Part shown: one piece after another, positions 35,224-44,204 of the stretch
How positions within the stretch are numbered: the first letter of the stretch is position 1
Layout: each line of letters begins with the position of its first letter
DNA from: Agromyces laixinhei
Lineage (GTDB): Bacteria > Actinomycetota > Actinomycetes > Actinomycetales > Microbacteriaceae
NCBI RefSeq assembly: GCF_006337065.1
Contig: NZ_CP040872.1
Coordinates: 434,001 to 498,000, forward strand
DNA length: 64,000 bases
Direction of reading: 5' to 3'
Translations under genes and position numbers: made by a program
Notes under the pieces: model-generated
Told to the model about the DNA's origin: nothing
The model's input: only the letters and a program-made list of their open reading frames with translations
Database searches by the model: none

Positions 35224-36366
35224 GTGACAGCCCGCGAACGAGACTTCACCGCGCCGACGGTCCAGCTTCTGACCCCAGAGGGCGAGCTTCGCGCCTCCGC
35301 CGAGGCCGAGGCGTACCTTCCGCTCGTCGAGGCGCTCCGCGACGCCGAACTCGAACGCTTCTATCGCGACATGGCCGTCTCGCGCCGCATCGACGTCACC
35401 GGCGCGAACCTGCAGCGGCAGGGCCAACTCGCCCTCTGGGTGCCGAGTCACGGTCAGGAGGCGGCGCAGGTCGGCTCCGCGCATGCGGCTCGGCCGCAAG
35501 ACCACCTGTTCCCCTCGTACCGAGAGCACATCGTCGGCATGATCCGCGGGCTCGACCTGACGCACGTCTTCGCGCTGTTGCGCGGCGCCACCCTCGGCGG
35601 CTGGAACCCCGAGGAGAACGGCAACTTCCACCTCTACACGCTCGTGCTCGCCTCGCAGACGCTGCACGCCACGGGCTACGCGATGGGCCTCCAGTTCGAC
35701 GGCGCGACCGCGACCGGCGACCCCGAGACGGATGCCGCGGTGCTCGTCTACTACGGTGACGGCGCGACCTCGCAGGGCGACGCCAACGAGGCGCTCGTCT
35801 TCGCATCGAGCTATCAGACACCCCAGGTCTTCTTCATCCAGAACAACCAGTGGGCCATCTCGGTGCCCGTCGCGCGCCAGTCGCGCACCCCGCTCTCGCT
35901 CCGCGGCGGCGGCTTCGGCATGCCGGGCGTGCGCGTCGACGGCAACGACGTGCTCGCGAGCTATGCGGTGACCCGTCAATCGCTCGAGGAGGCCCGCGCC
36001 GGCGACGGCCCCAGCCTGATCGAGGCGCTCACGTACCGCATGGGCGCCCACACCACTGCCGACGACCCCACGAAGTACCGCACCGACGACGAGGTGGAGT
36101 ACTGGAAGGTGCGCGACCCGATCACGCGCTACCGCACGTGGCTCGAGAGCCGCGGGGCATCCGCCGCCTTCTTCGCCGACGTCGACGCCGAGGCGAACGA
36201 CATCGCGGCAGACCTGCGCCGCCGCGCCCTCGAGTTGCAGGCACCGACGCGTGAGGCGATCTTCGAGCACGTCTACAGCGAGCCGCACCCGCTCATGGTC
36301 GAACAGGCCGCGTGGCTCGAGAACTTCGAGACCTCGTTCGAGCACCCGGCAGGAGGCGCGGCATGA
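35224..36366 (+). CDS. 2-oxoacid (branched-chain or pyruvate) dehydrogenase E1 component, alpha subunit
   Basis: 380 residues, GTG 35224. ThDP-binding alpha subunit: SRRIDVTGANLQRQGQLALW (about 58-77), PSHGQEAAQVGSAHAARPQD (about 79-98) and the thiamine motif YYGDGATSQGDANEALVFAS ending in NN (about 178-205: GDG...NN). ARAGDGPSLIEALTYRMGAH and TTADDPTKYR (phosphorylation-loop region) follow. Family BCKDH/PDH E1 alpha; BkdA-like actinobacterial proteins share this layout, and the TSQGD form is common to them. First gene of E1a-E1b-E2; E1b starts within its stop (ATGA). E3 is not here. Confidence 0.85.
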   Translation: MTARERDFTAPTVQLLTPEGELRASAEAEAYLPLVEALRDAELERFYRDMAVSRRIDVTGANLQRQGQLALWVPSHGQEAAQVGSAHAARPQDHLFPSYREHIVGMIRGLDLTHVFALLRGATLGGWNPEENGNFHLYTLVLASQTLHATGYAMGLQFDGATATGDPETDAAVLVYYGDGATSQGDANEALVFASSYQTPQVFFIQNNQWAISVPVARQSRTPLSLRGGGFGMPGVRVDGNDVLASYAVTRQSLEEARAGDGPSLIEALTYRMGAHTTADDPTKYRTDDEVEYWKVRDPITRYRTWLESRGASAAFFADVDAEANDIAADLRRRALELQAPTREAIFEHVYSEPHPLMVEQAAWLENFETSFEHPAGGAA

Positions 36367-37457
36367 GCGCGCGCATCGAAGAGGAGAACCACGTGACGGA
36401 TGTCGCGAGCGACACGACCTCGACCGGCGAAGCGTCGCCGACCGGTGCAGCGTCGCCGACCGGTGAAGCGCCTGTGCGCGGTGTGCAGACCCTCTCGATG
36501 GCGAAGGCCATCAATGCCGGACTCCGCGAGGCGCTCCGCGCCGACGAGAAGGTGCTGCTCATGGGCGAGGACATCGGTCCCCTCGGCGGCGTCTTCCGCG
36601 TGACCGAGGGGCTCTCGGCCGAGTTCGGCGAGCGGCGCATCCTCGACACCCCGCTCGCCGAGTCGGCCATCGTCGGCACCGCGATCGGCCTCGCGATGCG
36701 CGGCTACCGCCCGGTCATCGAGATCCAGTTCGACGGCTTCATCTTTCCCGCCTTCGACCAGATCACGACCCAGCTCGCGCGCCAGACCGTGCGCCACGAC
36801 GGCTCCGTCTCGATGCCCGTCGTGATCCGCGTGCCCTACGGCGGGCACATCGGCTCGATCGAGCACCATCAGGAGAGCCCCGAGGCGTATTTCGCGCACA
36901 CCCCTGGCCTGCGCGTGGTGAGCCCGTCGAATCCGCACGACGCGTACTGGATGATCCAGGAGTCGATCCGCTCCGACGACCCGGTGCTGTTCTTCGAGCC
37001 GAAGAGCCGGTACTGGCCGAAGGGGCCGATCGACCTCGACCACGCCGGGCTTCCGCTGCACGCGAGCCGCGTCATGCGCAAGGGCACCGACGTGACCGTC
37101 GTCGGCCACGGCGCGATGATCGCGACGCTGCTGCAGGCCGCCGATATCGCCGAGACCGAGGGCCGGAGCATCGAGGTCGTCGACCTGCGCTCGCTCTCCC
37201 CCATCGACTACGGGCCGCTGCTCGAGTCGGTGCACCGCACCGGCCGGCTCGTCGTGGCGCAGGAGGCGTACGGCAACGTCTCCGTCGGCTCCGAGATCGC
37301 GGCGACCGTCGCCGAGCGCGCCTTCTACTCGCTCGAAGCCCCGGTGCTGCGCGTGTCGGGCTTCGATACGCCCTTCCCGCCGGCGGCGCTCGAGACCGAA
37401 TTCCTGCCGAGCCCCGACCGGGTGCTCGAAGCCGTCGATCGCGTTCTGGGGTACTGA
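36363..37457 (+). CDS. 2-oxoacid dehydrogenase E1 component, beta subunit
   Basis: 364 residues from ATG 36363, overlapping the E1-alpha stop. The first 40 residues are an odd Ser/Thr/Pro/Ala extension containing three 18-base repeats (36423-36476, encoding TGEASP-like units). The transketolase-like domain then starts: TLSMAKAINAGLREALRADE (about 41-60), VLLMGEDIGPLGGVFRVTEG (about 63-82), RILDTPLAESAIVGTAIGLA (about 91-110), VPYGGHIGSIEHHQESPEAY with the catalytic HHQ-like His pair, and VVDLRSLSPIDY. It forms the alpha2beta2 E1 decarboxylase with the upstream product. A GTG at 36394 is an alternative start without the first 11 residues. Confidence 0.88.
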   Translation: MSARIEEENHVTDVASDTTSTGEASPTGAASPTGEAPVRGVQTLSMAKAINAGLREALRADEKVLLMGEDIGPLGGVFRVTEGLSAEFGERRILDTPLAESAIVGTAIGLAMRGYRPVIEIQFDGFIFPAFDQITTQLARQTVRHDGSVSMPVVIRVPYGGHIGSIEHHQESPEAYFAHTPGLRVVSPSNPHDAYWMIQESIRSDDPVLFFEPKSRYWPKGPIDLDHAGLPLHASRVMRKGTDVTVVGHGAMIATLLQAADIAETEGRSIEVVDLRSLSPIDYGPLLESVHRTGRLVVAQEAYGNVSVGSEIAATVAERAFYSLEAPVLRVSGFDTPFPPAALETEFLPSPDRVLEAVDRVLGY

Positions 37458-37520
37458 CGCGGCGGCGCGCGGGCCACGACATGACGACGACGGCATAGAT
37501 CGACTGCGAAGGTAAAGACC

Positions 37521-38984
37521 ATGAGCGAGATCCGATTCCCCCTTCCCGACGTCGGCGAGGGTCTCACCGAGGCCGAGATCGTGCAGTGGCGAGTGGCGCC
37601 CGGTGATCGCATCGCCCTCGACCAGGTCTTCGTCGAGATCGAGACGGCGAAATCACTCGTCGAGTTGCCCAGCGCCTTCGAGGGCGTCGTCGCCGAACTG
37701 CTCGTCGAAGCGGGCAACACCGTCGATGTCGGCACTCCCATCCTGGTGATCCAGACGGATGCCGCGGGGCAGCCCGTCGGCGGTCCGGCCGCGACAGGCT
37801 CGGCCGCTGACGCTGACGCTGACGCTGACGCTGACGCTGACGCTGATGTTGCCGCGCCCGCGGGCGTTGCCGCCTCCGACGGTGGTGATGCCTCGGCGGC
37901 GGCACCCGGCACCGACGCCGCAGAGACGAGCGGCGCGGTGCTGGTGGGCCACGGCAGTTCGGGTCCGGCCGCGACGCGCCGGCGCCGCCACCCCGGCCCC
38001 GATGGCGCCCATAGCCACCTCGCGCCGGTCGCGCCCACTCCCCCGCCGGCCCCGGTCGACGTGACCGCCGGGTCCGCGACGGGTGCCGCGGCATCCGCTG
38101 CACCGACGCGCGCCGAAGCGAGGGTGCCTGTCATCGCGAAGCCGCCCATCCGCAAGCTCGCGAAAGACCTCGGCGTCGACCTGTCGCGCGTCTCGCCCAC
38201 CGGCCCGATCGGCGACATCACGCGCGACGACGTGATTCGCGATGCGAGCCAGGCGAGCGTGTTCCGCAACATCCAGACGCCCGAGCGACCCGAGGGCCGG
38301 GAGGAGCGCATCCCGGTCAAGGGCGTGCGAAAGGCGATCGCGAGTGCGATGGTGCAGAGTGCGTTCCAGGCGCCGCACGTCAGCGTCTTCGTCGACGTCG
38401 ACGCCACGCGCACGATGGAGTACCTGAAGCGGCTCAAGGCTTCACCCGACTACGCGGGCGTGCGCATCTCCCCGCTCCTGATCATGGCCAAGGCGATGAT
38501 CTGGGCGGTGCGCCGCAACCCGACGGCGAACGCCCAGTGGACCGACTCCGAGATCATCGTCAAGAACTACGTGAACCTCGGCATCGCCGCTGCGACGCCC
38601 CGCGGCCTCATCGTGCCCAACGTCAAGGAGGCGCAGGCGATGACGATGGTCGAGCTCGCGACCGCGCTCGAGCAGCTCACCCTCACGGCCCGCGAAGGCA
38701 AGACGCAGCCCGCCGAGATGCAGAACGGCACGATCACGATCACGAACATCGGTGTCTTCGGCATGGACACGGGAACGCCGATCCTGAACCCCGGCGAGGT
38801 GGCGATCGTCGCGCTCGGCACGATCAAGCAGAAGCCGTGGGTCGTCGACGGCGAGGTGCGGCCGCGCTTCGTCACGACGATCGGCGCCTCGTTCGACCAC
38901 CGTGTGGTCGACGGCGACGTGGCGTCACGGTTCCTCGCCGATGTCGCGTCGATCATCGAGGAGCCGGCGCTGCTGCTCGAATAG
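37521..38984 (+). CDS. Dihydrolipoamide acyltransferase (E2)
   Basis: 487 residues, ATG 37521. Lipoyl domain 1-85 with the lipoylated Lys in [20 protein letters not shown] long flexible linker (about 86-205) contains a run of seven Ala-Asp units from a hexanucleotide repeat, plus an [10 protein letters not shown] patch. The peripheral E3/E1-binding domain is [20 protein letters not shown] (about 209-228). The catalytic acyltransferase domain runs to the C-terminus, with [35 protein letters not shown] text ([20 protein letters not shown]) and active-site [15 protein letters not shown] (His about 455). One lipoyl domain and BkdB-like motifs favour the branched-chain complex over pyruvate; not certain. 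Confidence 0.9.
   Translation: MSEIRFPLPDVGEGLTEAEIVQWRVAPGDRIALDQVFVEIETAKSLVELPSAFEGVVAELLVEAGNTVDVGTPILVIQTDAAGQPVGGPAATGSAADADADADADADADVAAPAGVAASDGGDASAAAPGTDAAETSGAVLVGHGSSGPAATRRRRHPGPDGAHSHLAPVAPTPPPAPVDVTAGSATGAAASAAPTRAEARVPVIAKPPIRKLAKDLGVDLSRVSPTGPIGDITRDDVIRDASQASVFRNIQTPERPEGREERIPVKGVRKAIASAMVQSAFQAPHVSVFVDVDATRTMEYLKRLKASPDYAGVRISPLLIMAKAMIWAVRRNPTANAQWTDSEIIVKNYVNLGIAAATPRGLIVPNVKEAQAMTMVELATALEQLTLTAREGKTQPAEMQNGTITITNIGVFGMDTGTPILNPGEVAIVALGTIKQKPWVVDGEVRPRFVTTIGASFDHRVVDGDVASRFLADVASIIEEPALLLE
37806..37847 (+). repeat. Hexanucleotide repeat in the E2 linker
   Basis: GCTGAC is repeated six times, followed by one GCTGAT, encoding (Ala-Asp)7 in frame. Copy-number change would alter linker length without breaking the frame. 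Confidence 0.9.
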
Positions 38985-39029
38985 CACCGTGCACGTTCGG
39001 GTGCGGCGGTGCGGCGCGGTGCGGCGGTG

Positions 39030-39524
39030 CTAGAACCTCAGTTCGTACGTGATCGCGTCTGGGGTTCGACTCGCTTCGGCGAACCCGGCGTGCTCGAGTG
39101 TGCGGCGCGCGGGCAGATTCGAGACGTCGGCGTCTGCACGCACTCGACGCGCGCCCGCCGACCGGGCGCGCTCCACCGCGGCGAGCACCGTGTGGACGGC
39201 CAGGCCCTGGCCCCGCACCGCCGGCACGAGAGCGAACGCGAACTCGACGGCCCCGTCGTCGCCCGGCGGACCGAAGAGGTTCACTCCCCCGATGGCCGGG
39301 CCGTCTTCGCCACGGCGCACGAGGTACGGACCGAACGGCGTCGGGTCGCCGTTCTCCTGCACGCCGCGGAGGTACTCGCCGAGCAGTTCGGGCTCGTCGG
39401 TGAAGGCGTACGCGCCTTCCCATCCGTCGTGCGGGTCGACCTCGCCGGCGAGCACACGCTCGGCATCGGCGACAGTGAACGGATGCAAGGTGAGCGGAGA
39501 TGTCGTCGTGACCACGTGCTTCAC
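39030..39524 (-). CDS. GNAT-family N-acetyltransferase
   Basis: 164 residues from GTG 39524 (VKHVVTTTSPLTLHPF), preceded by GAAAGAG; the frame is open to an ATG at 39605, but the added residues look non-coding. The RimJ/RimL-like GNAT domain shows VEFAFALVPAVRGQGLAVHT (about 94-113), which contains the acetyl-CoA loop R/Q-x-x-G-x-A in VRGQGLA, and ADVSNLPARRTLEHAGFAEA near the end (the N..S...L...GF motif). The acceptor is unknown. Convergent with the E2 gene and divergent from the zinc operon. Confidence 0.8.
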   Translation of the reverse strand: MKHVVTTTSPLTLHPFTVADAERVLAGEVDPHDGWEGAYAFTDEPELLGEYLRGVQENGDPTPFGPYLVRRGEDGPAIGGVNLFGPPGDDGAVEFAFALVPAVRGQGLAVHTVLAAVERARSAGARRVRADADVSNLPARRTLEHAGFAEASRTPDAITYELRF

Positions 39525-39647
39525 TCTTTCACGTCGGTACGACACTTGCCAGAGCGCTCCACAGGTCGACCCGGAAACGTCATCGTGCGTTGGCATTGCG
39601 GCCATTCGCGGGCGCCGTCACCACGGCGAGGGCGCGTGAGCTTGGTT

Positions 39648-39676
39648 TTGACAATCATTATCAATAAGCCTACGGT
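39648..39676 (+). promoter_or_regulatory. Strong promoter of the zinc uptake operon, probably giving a leaderless mRNA
   Basis: TTGACA (39648-39653) is a perfect -35 box, followed after 17 bases by TACGGT (39671-39676). Transcription would begin at or next to the ATG at 39683, so the message is likely leaderless, as is common in actinobacteria. GGTGGA just before the ATG could otherwise serve as a weak ribosome-binding site. Confidence 0.6.
39649..39663. promoter_or_regulatory. Zur box
   Basis: TGACAATCATTATCA is a near-perfect copy of the actinobacterial Zur palindrome (TGAyAATNATTATCA). It lies over the -35 box and spacer of the znuA promoter, so zinc-loaded Zur would block RNA polymerase. 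The operon ends in a Fur-family repressor gene. Confidence 0.8.
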
Positions 39677-39682
39677 GGAACC

Positions 39683-40789
39683 ATGCTTCCCCGAAACCTC
39701 TCACCCCGTCGACGGTCGAAGGTCGCGTCAGTCGGCATCACTTCGGCCGGTGCGACGATCGCCGTCGCATCGCTGGCGCTCGCCGGCTGCTCGGCGCCTG
39801 CGGCATCCGGAGCTTCGGGTGACGGGCCCAGCGTCGTCGCGACGACGACCCAGGTGGGCGACTTCACTCGAGAGCTCGTCGGCGGCGCTGCGGAGGTGAC
39901 GCAGCTCCTCTCCGCGGGCCAGAGCGCCCACGCATTCGACCCGTCTGCGGCGCAGCTGCTGGCCCTGACCCAGGCCGACGCGCTCGTGGTCAACGGCGGC
40001 GGGCTCGAGAGCTGGCTCGATGATGCCGTACAGGCCTCAGGCTTCGACGGCACGCTCATCGACGCGAGCACCGGCATCGAGCTGTACGGCACCCACGACC
40101 ACAGCTCCCACGACCACGGCACCGACGACCACGGCACTGAGGCCGAGCACGCCGAAGACCACGACGCCGAGACGACGGATGGCACTGACGAGCACGCCGG
40201 TCATGACCACGGCGCCGGCAACCCCCACATCTGGACCGACCCGCAGCTCGCCGCCACGATGGTGCAGAACATCGCAGCCGGGCTCGCCGAGGTGCCGGGG
40301 CTCGACGACGACGCGCTCGCGCAGAACGAGGCGCAGTACCTCGCGAAGCTCACCGCCCTCGACGAGTGGATCGCGGAGAACGTCGAGACGGTGCCGGTGG
40401 CCGAGCGGCTGCTCGTGACGAACCACGACGCCTTCACCTACTTCGTCGACGCGTACGACATCACGTTCGTCGGCAGCGTCATCCCGAGCTTCGACGACAA
40501 CGCGGAACCGAGTGCCGCAGAGATCGACGCCCTCATCGACCGCATCCACGCGAGCGGTGCGCCGGCGGTGTTCTCCGAGGCATCCATCTCACCGAAGGCG
40601 GCCGCGACGATCGCCGACGAAGCCGGCGTCACCGTCTACTCCGGGCCCGATGCACTCTACGGCGACTCGCTCGGCGCCCCGGGCAGCGACGGCGCGAGCT
40701 ACCTCGGCAGCCAACTGCACAACGCTCGGCTGATCCTCGAATCATGGGGCGTGACGCCTACCGCGTTGCCCGAGTCACTGCAAGGATGA
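39683..40789 (+). CDS. znuA: Zinc ABC transporter substrate-binding lipoprotein
   Basis: 368 residues, ATG 39683. The signal peptide ends in a lipobox LALAGC (Cys about 35). Cluster A-I metal-binding fold: VVATTTQVGDFTRELVGGAA (about 50-69), then the first His ligand in SAGQSAHAFDPSAAQLLALT (about 77-96). A His/Asp-rich loop at about 137-178 (THDHSSHDHGTDDHG, EHAGHDHGAGNPHIWTDP) is typical of zinc rather than manganese proteins. LLVTNHDAFTYFVDAY and VFSEASISPKAAATIADEAG supply further ligands. It captures Zn2+ for the downstream ATPase and permeases; the Zur box and terminal Zur gene support zinc. Confidence 0.9.
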   Translation: MLPRNLSPRRRSKVASVGITSAGATIAVASLALAGCSAPAASGASGDGPSVVATTTQVGDFTRELVGGAAEVTQLLSAGQSAHAFDPSAAQLLALTQADALVVNGGGLESWLDDAVQASGFDGTLIDASTGIELYGTHDHSSHDHGTDDHGTEAEHAEDHDAETTDGTDEHAGHDHGAGNPHIWTDPQLAATMVQNIAAGLAEVPGLDDDALAQNEAQYLAKLTALDEWIAENVETVPVAERLLVTNHDAFTYFVDAYDITFVGSVIPSFDDNAEPSAAEIDALIDRIHASGAPAVFSEASISPKAAATIADEAGVTVYSGPDALYGDSLGAPGSDGASYLGSQLHNARLILESWGVTPTALPESLQG

Positions 40790-40793
40790 CTCC

Positions 40794-41582
40794 ATGAACG
40801 ACTCCCCCGTGCTGCGCCTTCGCGACGCTGCATTCACCTACACGGGCGGCACCGGGGTCAGCGGCCTGAACCTCGACATCATGCCCGGCGAGGCCGTTGC
40901 GTTGATCGGCCCGAACGGGGCGGGCAAGTCCACACTGCTGAAGGGCGTGCTCGGGCTCGTGCCGCGCACGGCGGGCACGATCGAGCTCGGCTCGCGGGTG
41001 CCAGGCGACGGCGCACCCGACGTACATGCAGCGTCCGGAATGATCGGCTTCCTCCCGCAGTCGGCAGATCTCGACCCCGACTTCCCGATCACGCTCGAAC
41101 AGGTCGTGATGCAGGGCCGATATCGCAGGCTCGGCATATTCCGCTGGCCAGGGCGAGATGATCGCGCCGCCGTGCGAGGCGCGATCGCGACGGTCGGACT
41201 CGCCGAGCTCGCCAAGCGATCGTTCGGCGAGCTCTCGGGCGGCCAGCAGCAACGTGGGCTCCTCGCCCGAGCGCTTGCCTCCGAACCTCGCCTGCTTCTG
41301 CTCGACGAGCCGTTCAACGGTCTCGACCAACCCAACCGCGATGCCCTCATCGCGACGGTGCGCACACTCAAGACGCGTGGCGTGGCGGTGCTCGTCTCGA
41401 CGCACGACCTCGATCTCGCGCGTCGCGTCTGCGACTCCGTCGTGCTCGTGAACGGTACCCAGCTGGCGAGCGGGCCGGTCGACGAGGTGCTCACGCTCAG
41501 CAACGTGCAGGAGTGCTTCGAGGGCGTTGAGGTCGAGATCGACGAGCACACCCTCGTCGTTCCCGATCACGAGGGCCACTGA
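40794..41582 (+). CDS. znuC: Zinc ABC transporter ATP-binding protein
   Basis: 262 residues, ATG 40794, four bases after znuA. Walker [21 protein letters not shown] (about 38-57), Q-loop [15 protein letters not shown] (about 84-98), signature [20 protein letters not shown] (about 143-162), Walker [21 protein letters not shown] and H-loop [20 protein letters not shown]. It powers zinc import with the two permeases that follow. Confidence 0.92.
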   Translation: MNDSPVLRLRDAAFTYTGGTGVSGLNLDIMPGEAVALIGPNGAGKSTLLKGVLGLVPRTAGTIELGSRVPGDGAPDVHAASGMIGFLPQSADLDPDFPITLEQVVMQGRYRRLGIFRWPGRDDRAAVRGAIATVGLAELAKRSFGELSGGQQQRGLLARALASEPRLLLLDEPFNGLDQPNRDALIATVRTLKTRGVAVLVSTHDLDLARRVCDSVVLVNGTQLASGPVDEVLTLSNVQECFEGVEVEIDEHTLVVPDHEGH

Positions 41583-41629
41583 ATGCCGCAATCGACATAC
41601 ACAGCGGCGAACCCGACGATCGGCAGCGG

Positions 41630-42595
41630 ATGTCGCTGACCGACGCGCTCTTCGGGGCCTTCGCCATCCCGTTCATGGGGCGGGCACTGCTCGTCATGCT
41701 CGTGCTCGCGGTCGTGGCCGGCGTCGTCGGTGTGCTGGTCAACCTCAGAGGCCTCGAGTTCATCAGCGACGGCTTGACGCACGCCGTGTTCCCCGGTCTC
41801 GCCATCGGGCTCGCGATCGGCGGCAGCGCCGGACTCCTGCCCGGCGCGGCGATCGCCGCCCTTGCAGGTGCGCTCGCCCTGACCTGGCTCGATCGCGCCG
41901 GCATCACCTCCGATGCCGCGATCGCCATCGTGCTGACCGCGACGTTCAGCGTCGGTGTCATCGTCGTCTCGCGCAGCGACGACTATGCCGGTGAACTCGA
42001 GTCGCTGCTCTTCGGCCGCGTGTTGACGATTCCGCCCGGCGAGGTGGTTCCGGTCGTCGTCGTGAGCCTCGTGGCACTCGGCACGGTGCTCCTCACCCTG
42101 AAGCAGCAGCTGTACCGGGCCTTCGACGCGAAGGGCAGCCGTGCCGCCGGCGACTCGGCCATGGTGCTCGACCTCACGCTCAATGCGGCGATCGCGCTGG
42201 TCGTCGTGGCGGCGGCGAGCACGATCGGCACGCTGCTCGTGCTCGCGCTGCTCATCGTCCCGGGCGCGGCCGCCCGGCTCATCACCGCCCGCATGTGGTG
42301 GCTCTTTCCCGCGGCAGCGATCTTCGCCGCGGTCTCGGCCTGGCTCGGCCTGTCCCTCGGCTTCGCGGTCTCGGTCGGCGCCGCCGTCGACCTGCCGGCC
42401 GGCGGCACGATCGTGGCCGTGTTCGTGATCGGCTACGGCCTCGTGCTGTTCGTGAGCTCGCTCGTGCGCCGGCCGGCCGGGGGAGACCGAGTGCGGGGGA
42501 CACCGAGCCGCGTGACGCCGCCTCCTTCGCCAGACGCTCCTCGGGCGGCGGCCCCGGGCGCTGCCACGGCGCGACGTGCGGGGGGGCGGCGCTGA
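41630..42595 (+). CDS. znuB: Zinc ABC transporter permease 1
   Basis: 321 residues, ATG 41630. ABC-3 permease with eight or nine hydrophobic segments: [20 protein letters not shown] (about 20-39), then the family core [20 protein letters not shown] (about 41-60), [29 protein letters not shown] and [20 protein letters not shown]. The last 40 residues are Arg/Pro/Ala-rich and non-hydrophobic ([20 protein letters not shown]), an unusual tail. Its stop overlaps the next start (TGATG). Confidence 0.88.
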   Translation: MSLTDALFGAFAIPFMGRALLVMLVLAVVAGVVGVLVNLRGLEFISDGLTHAVFPGLAIGLAIGGSAGLLPGAAIAALAGALALTWLDRAGITSDAAIAIVLTATFSVGVIVVSRSDDYAGELESLLFGRVLTIPPGEVVPVVVVSLVALGTVLLTLKQQLYRAFDAKGSRAAGDSAMVLDLTLNAAIALVVVAAASTIGTLLVLALLIVPGAAARLITARMWWLFPAAAIFAAVSAWLGLSLGFAVSVGAAVDLPAGGTIVAVFVIGYGLVLFVSSLVRRPAGGDRVRGTPSRVTPPPSPDAPRAAAPGAATARRAGGRR

Positions 42596-43437
42596 TGGGC
42601 TATTTCGAGCGGGCGCTCATCGCCGCGATCGTCATCGGCGCCGGTGCCGGACTCGTCGGCAGCCTCGTCGTCGTACGGCGCCGCACCTTCTTCGCGCAGG
42701 CGTTGACGCACGGCACGTACCCCGGCGCCGTGGCGGCAGCGGCCCTCGGGGTGAGCGTGCCGGTCGGGGCGGCCGCGGCATCCGTCGTGCTCGTGGCCGT
42801 GATGTCGGGCATTGCGCGCGTGCGGCGCCAGGGCGCGCAGGTCGCGGCCGGCATCGTGCTCACGGGAGGGTTCGCGGCCGGTGTGCTGTTGCAGGCGTTG
42901 ATTCCCGGCCTGCCGGTGCGCGCGGAGTCGTTGCTCATGGGGTCGATTCTCACGGCGACCACCGGAGACGTACTGCTCGCGGCATGCGTCGTCGTCGTCG
43001 CGGTCGTCTGCGTCTCCGTGTTCGGCAAGGAGCTCGCCTTCTCGACGTTCGATCCGAACGGCTTCCGCGCGGCCGGATACCGGGAATGGCCGATCGAGTT
43101 GCTGGTGCTCGGGCTCACGACCGCCTCGGTTGTCAGTTCGCTTCCGGCCGTCGGCGCGATCCTCGCGATCGCCCTGATCGCCGCGCCCGCCGCGGCCGCG
43201 CGACTCGTCGTGCGCTCGTTCCGGGGGCTCCTGTTCGCCGCTCCCGTGATCGGCGCGGCCGCGGGCGTGCTGGGGGTCATCGCCTCGCGCCTGTTCGCGA
43301 TCGCAGCCGGCCCGGCGATCGCCCTCGCCGCGACCGCCTTCTTCCTTCTCGCTCTGGGCATCTCCAAGCTGCGGGGGCTACCGTTGAGGCGGGTCCCCAT
43401 ACCGGTGGAGACCGCAGAGGACGCTCGGATCGCATGA
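42595..43437 (+). CDS. znuB: Zinc ABC transporter permease 2
   Basis: 280 residues, ATG 42595. A second ABC-3 permease: RALIAAIVIGAGAGLVGSLV (about 6-25), RRRTFFAQALTHGTYPGAVA (about 28-47, equivalent to [12 protein letters not shown] in permease 1), SLLMGSILTATTGDVLLAAC and VGAILAIALIAAPAAAARLV. Two different permeases imply a heterodimeric channel, as in several actinobacterial zinc systems. The stop overlaps the zur start (ATGA). Confidence 0.88.
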   Translation: MGYFERALIAAIVIGAGAGLVGSLVVVRRRTFFAQALTHGTYPGAVAAAALGVSVPVGAAAASVVLVAVMSGIARVRRQGAQVAAGIVLTGGFAAGVLLQALIPGLPVRAESLLMGSILTATTGDVLLAACVVVVAVVCVSVFGKELAFSTFDPNGFRAAGYREWPIELLVLGLTTASVVSSLPAVGAILAIALIAAPAAAARLVVRSFRGLLFAAPVIGAAAGVLGVIASRLFAIAAGPAIALAATAFFLLALGISKLRGLPLRRVPIPVETAEDARIA

Positions 43438-43844
43438 ATCGAATGAAACGCAACACCTGGCAGCGGGAGGCCGTTCGCGAGGCCCTCGACGACACTTCAG
43501 GATTCATCAGCGCGCAGGCGTTGCACTCGTCGTTGCACGCGGCCGGCTCGCCGATCGGACTCGCGACCGTCTACCGCGCGCTCGGCGACCTCGCCGCGAG
43601 CGGTGACGCCGACTCCCTGCAATCGCCCGAGGGGGAGGCGCTGTACCGCGCGTGCTCCACGACCGGCCACCACCACCACCTGATCTGCCGCAACTGCGGC
43701 CTCACGGTGGAGATCGCCGCCGATGAGGTCGAGGCATGGGCGAAGACGGTCGCCGCCGAGCACGGCTTCACCAGTGCGGCGCATGTGGTCGACGTGTTCG
43801 GGCTCTGCGCGAACTGCACACGCTTGCAGTCCGCAGGGGAGTAG
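43434..43844 (+). CDS. zur: Fur-family zinc uptake regulator
   Basis: 136 residues from ATG 43434 (ATG 43443 possible). Winged helix TWQREAVREALDDTSGFISA, then IGLATVYRALGDLAASGDAD (about 41-60, recognition helix). HHHHLICRNCGLTVEI (about 82-97) brings the metal-binding His cluster and the first structural CxxC; GLCANCTRLQ gives the second CxxC. Last gene of the znu operon with a four-base overlap, so it is co-repressed through the box at 39649-39663: zinc-bound Zur switches off uptake and itself. Confidence 0.9.
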   Translation: MNRMKRNTWQREAVREALDDTSGFISAQALHSSLHAAGSPIGLATVYRALGDLAASGDADSLQSPEGEALYRACSTTGHHHHLICRNCGLTVEIAADEVEAWAKTVAAEHGFTSAAHVVDVFGLCANCTRLQSAGE

Positions 43845-44204
43845 CGCGTGATCGCGGCAACCGAAACGCCTGATCAAGTCGAGTTTCACCCGCGTTGGTT
43901 TGGGTTGTCTCGATCGCTTCGATAGGGTATATGAGGTCCTGCAAGACCGAATCGCCCAGTCCGCGTGCCCTCATCCCGAACTTCGGAATGCTGATGCGTA
44001 TGGTTCGGCGGCGTGGCATCCGGCCCCTATGACCGGTTGCACAGATGTCCTGTTTCGCCCGTGATCGCACTCTGTGACCGGGCTTGAGCCCAGACTTCCG
44101 AATCGCCGTGAACCCGGCCGTGACCCACGAGTCAGCACAGCCCGATTCCCGACTGCGTACTTCTTTCGTGCGCGGATTCAGGCGTGCGCTCCGGGAGCCC
44201 GACC
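43845..44204. other. Intergenic region before proVWX
   Basis: 360 bases, no gene found; the short frames do not resemble proteins. It must hold the proVWX promoter. GGGTATATGAG around 43925-43935 is the only AT-rich spot and might provide a -10 box, but no convincing -35 partner or regulator site is visible. No T-tailed terminator for the zinc operon is seen. Confidence 0.4.

Noticed and set aside
37806..37847. Regular short repeats suggestive of a CRISPR-like array
   Set aside because: Contiguous hexanucleotide units without spacers, in frame within the E2 gene; no cas genes in the window.
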